Of a stretch of DNA of 12,941 bases, positions 8,390-12,941 are shown one piece after another. Both the position numbers and the translations under genes were made by a program. Each line of letters opens with the position of its first letter. The first letter of the stretch is position 1. Source of the DNA: Verrucomicrobiaceae bacterium (GTDB lineage Bacteria; Verrucomicrobiota; Verrucomicrobiia; Verrucomicrobiales; Verrucomicrobiaceae). Location of the stretch: contig CANHTV010000059.1 in NCBI GenBank assembly GCA_947463285.1, positions 1 through 12,941 of the forward strand, read 5' to 3'. A model generated the notes under the pieces. The model did no database searches. It was given only the letters and a program-made list of their open reading frames with translations, and was not told the DNA's origin.

Positions 8390-9310
8390 TTACTTCTTGG
8401 GAGCTGGAGGCTGCTGCTTGGGGTAGCCTTCCAACTTCACGGCTGACACGGCGTTTTCAGTGGGGAAATCCACTGGCACATCGGCCGTTGCGGTCACGGC
8501 ACCCGTGGCTGCCCATTCGGTGCCACGCTGAAGGGTTTCATAAAAGCCGTGATCGAGCATGGAGTAGTCCGCATGACCCAGGGTGGTGTGGAAAACACGG
8601 CCCTTGCCGTATTGCAGCACCATGAGGTTGGGCTCTTTGACCGCGGTCAAGTCGGAGACTGAAGCTGACAGGATCTCGATGTTTTCAGCAGGGCCACGCA
8701 GGCGGCTGTAGAGTTCGTCCTTGGCATGCAACCAGCGTTTTGGCAGACCTTTGGTGATGGGGTGCTCGCTGTTCTGAATCTCGACGATGAATTCATGCTG
8801 TGGTCCATGGGCACCGCCAGAGCCTTTGCTGGTATCACGGAAGAGTTTGCCATCCTTCACATAAAGCCACGGGCCGGAGGCTTCGTTGCGTCCGCCCCAG
8901 CCGCCGACGCCAATCATCTGGTTGTACTCTTTCCATTCGGGAAACGAATTGTTCGCGGCATGGATCGAAACAAAGCCGCCGCCGTTCTTCACATACTGAT
9001 CAAAGCTGCTGCGGACCGTTTCAGGCCATGGCTCGCCATTGTAGTTGCTGATGATCGCCACGTAGCCATTGAAATCAGGATTCCAGCCGCGCCAAGCCTC
9101 AGTGGCTGAGCCTTTGGGCGGTGTGGTGCTGACTTCCACAGTGAAGGCATCACTGCTTTCGAGCGCGTGTTTGAGCACCGGTGTGGTGATGTCCCACTTG
9201 TGGTTGTTTTGTCCGTCGATGATCAGCACGCGCAGCTTTTCCGCAGCGGATGTGTGACAGGCCAGAGTGAGGGTGATGAGGAGACTGAGGGTAGATGAGC
9301 GCAGGCGCAT
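8390..9310 (-). CDS. Secreted ThuA-like domain protein
   Basis: A 306-residue protein with an N-terminal signal peptide (MRLR, hydrophobic 8-17, then TSAAEK) that fits cleavage at about 22-24. Cys18 makes a lipoprotein conceivable, but the lipobox (TLAC) is poor. The rest is a ThuA-like domain (named after the trehalose utilisation protein), with a glutamine-amidotransferase-like fold: LRVLIIDGQNNHKW (26-39), GGGFVSIHAANNSF (110-123), HPITKGLP (183-190) and GKGRVFHTTLGH (236-247). This family is abundant in Planctomycetes and Verrucomicrobia, often near sugar-degradation genes. No reaction is firmly established for most members, so only a periplasmic or cell-surface, possibly carbohydrate-related, role can be suggested. 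The C-terminal tail is Pro/Lys-rich (KQQPPAPKK). It follows the T2SF-domain gene by 39 bases on the same strand, and its stop codon is 2 bases from that of the opposing SNF2-family gene. Confidence 0.93.
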   Translation of the reverse strand: MRLRSSTLSLLITLTLACHTSAAEKLRVLIIDGQNNHKWDITTPVLKHALESSDAFTVEVSTTPPKGSATEAWRGWNPDFNGYVAIISNYNGEPWPETVRSSFDQYVKNGGGFVSIHAANNSFPEWKEYNQMIGVGGWGGRNEASGPWLYVKDGKLFRDTSKGSGGAHGPQHEFIVEIQNSEHPITKGLPKRWLHAKDELYSRLRGPAENIEILSASVSDLTAVKEPNLMVLQYGKGRVFHTTLGHADYSMLDHGFYETLQRGTEWAATGAVTATADVPVDFPTENAVSAVKLEGYPKQQPPAPKK

Positions 9311-9349
9311 GGACGCGTTTTATCCGCCATGAATCCTGTCGGCAAGCCT

Positions 9350-10333
9350 TTACTGAAACTGCTTCAACATGCCGCCGTAGATGCCCTGAACCATCATGAT
9401 GATGCGGTAGGCGGTGAAAAGAGCGACCAAGGTGTAGCCAATCTTTGGCAGCCAAAGCGAGGCTCGCTCAATGGCTTCATTCGCCAGCATCGTTTCAGCC
9501 GCAGTCCAGCGCGCCATTTCATCATCGAGCCTTCCCACTTCTTCAGCGGTGGCCACGGCGTGAACGAAGTCCGCAGGAAAGTCACTACTCTCAGCCAGCG
9601 CCAGTGACAAGGTTTCACCGTCCTGGATCAACTCGGCTGCGGTTTCGGCTGCTTGAGTCACCGTGGCGCTTTGTGAGGCCTTTCCTGCGATGCACACGGT
9701 CTCAGACATGTTCAGGGCCGCCAGCAGGCAGGCGTGCGCGACCTGGGTGAACCTTGCCAGAGCCCAGTGACGCCGTGCCGCGCCGATAAAGGGCACGCGG
9801 TTCAGTAGCCGATCTAGGTTGACTGAGTGAGTGGCCTTTTCGACGGCTTTTTGCCACAGAAGACGACCGCCAATAATCACCACCCATAAAACGATGAGTC
9901 CGGTCATGATGCGGCGCATGGAATGGTCGTCCTCTTGTCCGGCGATTAAGCTCGGCAGTTCCGGTAGCAGTATCGCCATGTGCAGCAGGACTAGCGGATA
10001 GATCATCGCTCCCGCCGCGTGACGCTGCGCGCCATCCATGGCGGAAAAGTAGCGGGCCAGATGATTGAAGGCATTGGCCATTTTGCCGCTGCGCTCGCCT
10101 GCTTCGATGAGGCTTGTCTCCAGACCACCAACGATGCCCGCGTTGTTTTGAAGGATGGATTCTGCGATGCTCTGACCGGACTCCAGGCCACGCTTCATGC
10201 CTTCGAGGTAGGCCCGCTTTTCCGCAGTCGGCGTCTGCCCGAGCAGCAGCTTCAAGGAACGATCGAGGTGAAAGTCAGCTTCGGTGAGTTTTGCCAGTTC
10301 ACGATAGAGGGTGGCCTTGTCGCGGTGCTTCAT
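9350..10333 (-). CDS. Type II secretion system F-domain (GspF/PilC-like) membrane protein
   Basis: A 327-residue protein with the two-repeat layout of GspF/PilC, the inner-membrane platform of type II secretion and type IV pili. The first F domain is at about 8-128 with SLIEAGERSGK (74-84). The second is at about 188-315 with ATAEEVGRLDDEM (261-273), the expected degenerate copy. Three hydrophobic segments (about 108-130, 142-160, 298-317) match the family's topology. It is shorter than GspF or PilC (about 400), mainly because the N-terminal cytosolic part is reduced. No assembly ATPase, pseudopilin or secretin gene is nearby, so it is a stand-alone copy here; it may serve a pilus or secretion machine encoded elsewhere. 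The ATG at 10333 lies only 8 bases after a plausible -10 box and has no Shine-Dalgarno sequence. The ThuA-like gene follows by 39 bases. Confidence 0.93.
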   Translation of the reverse strand: MKHRDKATLYRELAKLTEADFHLDRSLKLLLGQTPTAEKRAYLEGMKRGLESGQSIAESILQNNAGIVGGLETSLIEAGERSGKMANAFNHLARYFSAMDGAQRHAAGAMIYPLVLLHMAILLPELPSLIAGQEDDHSMRRIMTGLIVLWVVIIGGRLLWQKAVEKATHSVNLDRLLNRVPFIGAARRHWALARFTQVAHACLLAALNMSETVCIAGKASQSATVTQAAETAAELIQDGETLSLALAESSDFPADFVHAVATAEEVGRLDDEMARWTAAETMLANEAIERASLWLPKIGYTLVALFTAYRIIMMVQGIYGGMLKQFQ

Positions 10334-10341
10334 GCTTGCTG

Positions 10342-10370
10342 TTTATCTTCGTATTGCGTGCTGAGGTCAA
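10342..10370 (-). promoter_or_regulatory. Candidate sigma-70 promoter for the T2SF-domain/ThuA-like gene pair
   Basis: On the minus strand TTGACC (10370-10365) is separated by exactly 17 bases from GATAAA (10347-10342), matching the consensus at 5 of 6 and 4 of 6 positions. Transcription would begin at about 10335, only a base or two before the ATG at 10333, giving an almost leaderless message. That agrees with the absence of a Shine-Dalgarno sequence. Such a pair can occur by chance. Confidence 0.4.
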
Positions 10371-10375
10371 GCCTC

Positions 10376-10763
10376 GTCATCAGCATCGCGGCTGTGGGCT
10401 ATACCGCTTTCATCGGAAAAAGTGCGAATGGAAACGACGGCTGTGCCTACCGCGCCACCCTGAGGGGCCCCCTCCATCATCAACTCTGGCAACAACGAGG
10501 GCGTGTGGCTGCTGACCAGCAGCCCTAGCCGTTGGCTGGCCGTCCCCATGGGCCAGTCAACCAGGCTGCCCGCGTGCATTAAAATCGCTCGCATCGTCAA
10601 GTTCTGGGCCATGGGGGCCTCGACCGCGAGCAATGAGCAATGTCTCGCCCTCATGCAACTTTCCGGCACAGGGCGTGGTCGTGCTCTCGTTTACAACGCC
10701 AACATCGGCTTCACGATCGAGTTTAAAAACGGCGTCCATCAGATCGTCACTGGTAATCATTGA
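10376..10763 (+). pseudogene. Remnant of an NNEGVWLL-type repeat secreted protein
   Basis: The 446 bases between the T2SF-domain gene and the membrane-protein gene hold no intact gene, but two plus-strand frames give consecutive protein-like segments. From 10376 one frame reads AAVGYTAFIGKSANG followed by CAYRATLRG. At about 10460 the reading passes to another frame, which is closed by TGA at 10461-10463 and then reads INSGNNEGVWLLTSSPSRW and continues open to TGA 10761-10763. The order 'AF-G--ATL-G, NNEGVWLL-, LAV--GQ' resembles the repeated blocks of large secreted proteins in Verrucomicrobia and relatives. The natural reading is a truncated 3' end with one frameshift and no start. The family link is from memory. 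The opposite-strand frames here look like nothing known. Confidence 0.5.
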
Positions 10764-10766
10764 TTA
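10754..10766. repeat. 13-base palindrome TAATCATTGATTA
   Basis: TAATCA and TGATTA form a perfect 6-base inverted repeat around a single T, in an AT-rich spot of otherwise GC-rich DNA. It overlaps the end of the decayed plus-strand remnant. It is shaped like a small operator, but no promoter could be placed next to it, and it may be chance. Confidence 0.25.
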
Positions 10767-10786
10767 GGCGTGGTTAACCTCACGCC
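10767..10786 (-). terminator. Possible weak terminator hairpin after the membrane-protein gene
   Basis: GGCGTG (10767-10772) and CACGCC (10781-10786) form a 6-bp stem with an 8-base loop containing GTTAAC. It overlaps the TGA at 10782-10780 of the minus-strand gene. On that strand it is followed by AT-rich TAATCAATGATTA rather than a clean U run, so rho-independent termination would be weak at best. Confidence 0.28.
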
Positions 10787-12057
10787 CAGCCGAAATAGCG
10801 GCTGCGTTTGAGCAGGAGCACGAGGCACCAGGCATGAATGGGGGCGAGTAGGAAGAAGGCGGGGTGCAGATAACGCTCCTGACCATAGACGGCGGCGTAG
10901 ATGGCGGTGCTGAAGAGAAAAAAGAGCACGGAGGACTCGATCCAGAAGTCGCCGCGTCGCCAGAGTGGGATCAGGGAGGCGATGAGCAGCAGGGTGAGAA
11001 AAAGCTGATCATTGCCGATGATCAAATACAGGGGATACAGCCACCAGGTGATGGCGTCCTCACGATACAGATCAATGAACATAGCGGCGGTGCGGTGAAC
11101 GCACTGCTTCAGGTATTGAACAGGGTTTTCCTTCAGCCAAGAGAGCGCAGCCTGCTTGTACCAGAGATACTTTTCGGCATCACTCTTACAGGCGGCGATG
11201 GCGGTCTTGGCCACCTCCGGCATGGCGGGGTGATCAGGAGAGGAGATCTGGAAAAAGGGCAGGACATTGCCGCGATAGAAAGAGCTGAAGCCATCAATCG
11301 AACCCATGATGGGAAGGCCTAAGACAGCTTTGTTGCGCGCGGTCCAGGCCATGGCTGGAAGCAGAGAAAGGATGAAGAAAACAACGACTTTGGGGAAACG
11401 AACCGGCAGCCTGATCCATGCCATCAGGCTGAGGACGGGAATGAACAGCACGTTGACGGACTTGGTGATGCTCAGCAGTCCCAGCCAGCAAGCGCTTCGC
11501 AAGATTTGCCCCCAGGTGGGACCTTTTTGCCAATGCTGCACAAACTCCATCCATAGCAGGCCTAACAAAATCATGGTCATGCACTCGCTGGCTATCGAGT
11601 GCTGATAGATGCACAGCGGACTGGCCTGGATGAGCATAAGCGTGAACCAACCCGTGAGGCTGCCAAATCGTGAGGCAGTGCAGCGTGCCACGAGGTAACA
11701 AACAAGGCCGTAGATGAGGATCTGAACGACAGCGACAGGCCAGAGATTGCCGACAGTGAAGACATGCGGCTCGATCAAACCTGCGGCTGCGAAGGCCATG
11801 ATGTAACCGGGATAGCCGGGCTCACGTTTGCCAGAACTTTGAACACCATCCAGCGAGTAAATGCCGTCTGTCAGCGGGTAAAAGGCCAGTCTCAGATACT
11901 CTTCCGAGTCAGGGACGAGCACGGTGTCCTGCACTCGACCGATGCCTGCAAAAAAGCCAAACAGGCAGAGATGAAAAATCACCAAACCTACCGCCCACCT
12001 GCGCAGAGAAGTGGCCACCGACGCTTTCTCCAATAAATGGGCCAGGCGCTCAAGCAT
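10780..12057 (-). CDS. Multi-pass membrane protein resembling a GT-C glycosyltransferase
   Basis: A 425-residue protein with about nine to eleven hydrophobic segments. Landmarks fit GT-C (ArnT/PMT-like) enzymes, which use polyprenyl-phosphate sugars at the outer face of the membrane: an acidic PDSEEY (49-54) just after the first membrane segment, then REPGYPGYI (78-86), WTARN (238-242) after a membrane segment, and a late GQERYLHPAFFLLAP (392-406) resembling the ERY-HP ending of GT39-type proteins. The acceptor and sugar are unknown, and a dedicated family may exist. A longer frame opens at 12129, but its 24 extra residues are Arg/Cys-rich and lie wholly inside the upstream glycosyltransferase gene. 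ATG 12057 overlaps that gene's stop by 8 bases (ATGCTTGA), which suggests coupled translation. The pairing supports a lipid-linked sugar pathway. Confidence 0.8.
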   Translation of the reverse strand: MLERLAHLLEKASVATSLRRWAVGLVIFHLCLFGFFAGIGRVQDTVLVPDSEEYLRLAFYPLTDGIYSLDGVQSSGKREPGYPGYIMAFAAAGLIEPHVFTVGNLWPVAVVQILIYGLVCYLVARCTASRFGSLTGWFTLMLIQASPLCIYQHSIASECMTMILLGLLWMEFVQHWQKGPTWGQILRSACWLGLLSITKSVNVLFIPVLSLMAWIRLPVRFPKVVVFFILSLLPAMAWTARNKAVLGLPIMGSIDGFSSFYRGNVLPFFQISSPDHPAMPEVAKTAIAACKSDAEKYLWYKQAALSWLKENPVQYLKQCVHRTAAMFIDLYREDAITWWLYPLYLIIGNDQLFLTLLLIASLIPLWRRGDFWIESSVLFFLFSTAIYAAVYGQERYLHPAFFLLAPIHAWCLVLLLKRSRYFGWA

Positions 12058-12941
12058 GAGGCTCGTCTTGTTTGGCGGTCGATTTAATCTGCTCCGCCCG
12101 ATGCATGATCTGCATCTCAAACAGCGCACGGAAGTAGTTGTTGATGCTTGTCAGGATGAGGGAAATGCCTGCAAACATCATGCCCAGGAGCATCAACCCA
12201 GTAGCCAGGATGGCCATGGGCACGCGATAGACGAAACGGAATTGGATGTAGTCGTAAATCGGCAACGAGCCAGCCATGAGGGCCGCGATGATCAGCAGCA
12301 CGGAAATGCTGCCAAAGAAAACAGAGGGCCGATAATCCCGTAAAATGCGGAAGATCGTAGCTACGACACGGGCTCCGTCTTTGTAGGTGTTCAGCTTGGA
12401 AAAGGAGCCCTCAGGGCGATCTGTGTAACGGATGGGCACCTCCAAAATACGGAAGCGGTTGTCGAGGGCGAAAATGGTGGACTCGGTCTCCAGTTCAAAA
12501 CCAGCCCGTAAAATCGGGGTATGCTCCACAAAACGACGAGTCATGACGCGGTAGCCTGACATCACGTCACGCAGTTTCACTTCCCACAGCCAGTTGATCA
12601 GGCCGATGACCAGCGCGTTGCCGAGATTGTGAAACGGTCGTTTGTTTTCCTTGTGATAGTCGCCGGTGGAAAGTCGGTCTCCGACGACCAGGTCCGCCTG
12701 ATCTGCTAGCACGGGCGCGAGCATCTGCGGCAGATCTTCAGGATGATAAGTGAGATCGGCGTCGATCATCACATAGATGTCAGCGATCACATCATGAAAC
12801 GCACGGCGCACTGCATTGCCCTTGCCTGGGCGAGCTTCATGAATGACCTGACCGCGTGCGCCACATTCTTTCAAGGCCGCGCGGGCGAGGTCTCCCGTGT
12901 TATCAGCTGAGCGATTGTCCACGACGACAAATTCAGCCTCA
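12050..12941 (-). CDS. Family 2 glycosyltransferase, polyprenyl-phosphate sugar synthase type, N-terminus outside the window
   Basis: 296 residues are visible; the frame is open to the window edge, so the true start and the first beta strand lie outside. An in-frame GTG at 12922 is internal to the conserved EFVVVDNRSADNTGD and is not the start. GT-A fold landmarks are VDNRSADNT, RPGKGNAVRRAF, the metal-binding DAD (codons 12763-12755) in IDADLTYHPEDL, and DVMSGYRVM; these match the DPM1/GtrB group, which moves a sugar from a nucleotide donor to dolichyl or undecaprenyl phosphate at the cytosolic face. After the catalytic part come IRYTDRPEGSFSKLNTYKDG and two C-terminal membrane segments (around SVFFGSISVLLIIAALMAG and MAILATGLMLLGMMFAGIS), as in GtrB-type enzymes. 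It overlaps the following membrane-protein gene by 8 bases, so the two products probably act in sequence. The sugar cannot be told. Confidence 0.94.
   Translation of the reverse strand, partial: EAEFVVVDNRSADNTGDLARAALKECGARGQVIHEARPGKGNAVRRAFHDVIADIYVMIDADLTYHPEDLPQMLAPVLADQADLVVGDRLSTGDYHKENKRPFHNLGNALVIGLINWLWEVKLRDVMSGYRVMTRRFVEHTPILRAGFELETESTIFALDNRFRILEVPIRYTDRPEGSFSKLNTYKDGARVVATIFRILRDYRPSVFFGSISVLLIIAALMAGSLPIYDYIQFRFVYRVPMAILATGLMLLGMMFAGISLILTSINNYFRALFEMQIMHRAEQIKSTAKQDEPHA

Noticed and set aside
10367..10760. Minus-strand open frames of 100 and 67 codons in the 10.4-10.8 kb gap
   Set aside because: The plus strand gives a better, motif-bearing reading in the same bases, and these frames have no recognisable content.
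12058..12129. A 24-residue N-terminal extension of the GT-C-like membrane protein
   Set aside because: It lies entirely inside the glycosyltransferase gene in another frame and is Arg/Cys-rich, whereas ATG 12057 gives a typical 8-base coupled overlap.

Overview
The window looks like chromosomal DNA from a moderately GC-rich Gram-negative bacterium, most likely of the Planctomycetota-Verrucomicrobiota group (Prosthecobacter-like). That is an inference. It rests on a secreted ThuA-domain protein, a free-standing type II secretion F-domain protein, two decayed remnants that resemble large secreted proteins I associate with Verrucomicrobia (a 'SNLLEYAL'-type tail and an 'NNEGVWLL'-type repeat), and the lack of clear Shine-Dalgarno sequences before any start. 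No rRNA, tRNA, CRISPR array, insertion sequence or phage gene was seen.

Layout. Bases 1-3652 hold a tight minus-strand run, read right to left: a DppF/OppF-type peptide-ABC ATPase (3652-2870), a RodA/FtsW-family peptidoglycan polymerase (2853-1648), and an ABCG-like fused ATPase-permease (1598 to beyond base 1). Gaps are 16 and 49 bases, so this is probably one operon mixing cell-wall and transport functions. Bases 3653-4880 hold no intact gene. A plus-strand remnant of a secreted protein can be read there across all three frames with several stops. Bases 4881-8387 encode a large plus-strand SNF2-family ATPase. It meets a minus-strand pair head-on with only 2 bases between the stop codons: a secreted ThuA-like protein (9310-8390), preceded by a GspF/PilC-domain membrane protein (10333-9350). 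Bases 10334-10779 hold a plausible promoter for that pair and a second plus-strand remnant. Bases 10780-12941 carry a minus-strand pair overlapping by 8 bases: a family 2 glycosyltransferase of the polyprenyl-phosphate sugar synthase type (N-terminus outside the window), then a multi-pass membrane protein resembling GT-C glycosyltransferases.

How the genes may work together. The glycosyltransferase pair fits a two-step scheme in which a sugar is loaded onto a polyprenyl phosphate at the inner face of the membrane and transferred on the periplasmic side. RodA polymerises lipid II during elongation. The neighbouring peptide-type ABC ATPase could serve uptake of peptides, including wall peptides, but its membrane and binding partners are not in the window. 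The ABCG-like protein has three altered nucleotide-site motifs and may be the degenerate half of a heterodimer, or a regulatory one. I found no convincing new multi-gene system. The points most worth a second look are the degenerate ABC protein, the divergent RodA, the SWIM-like segment without zinc ligands in the SNF2 protein, and the two decaying secreted-protein genes.
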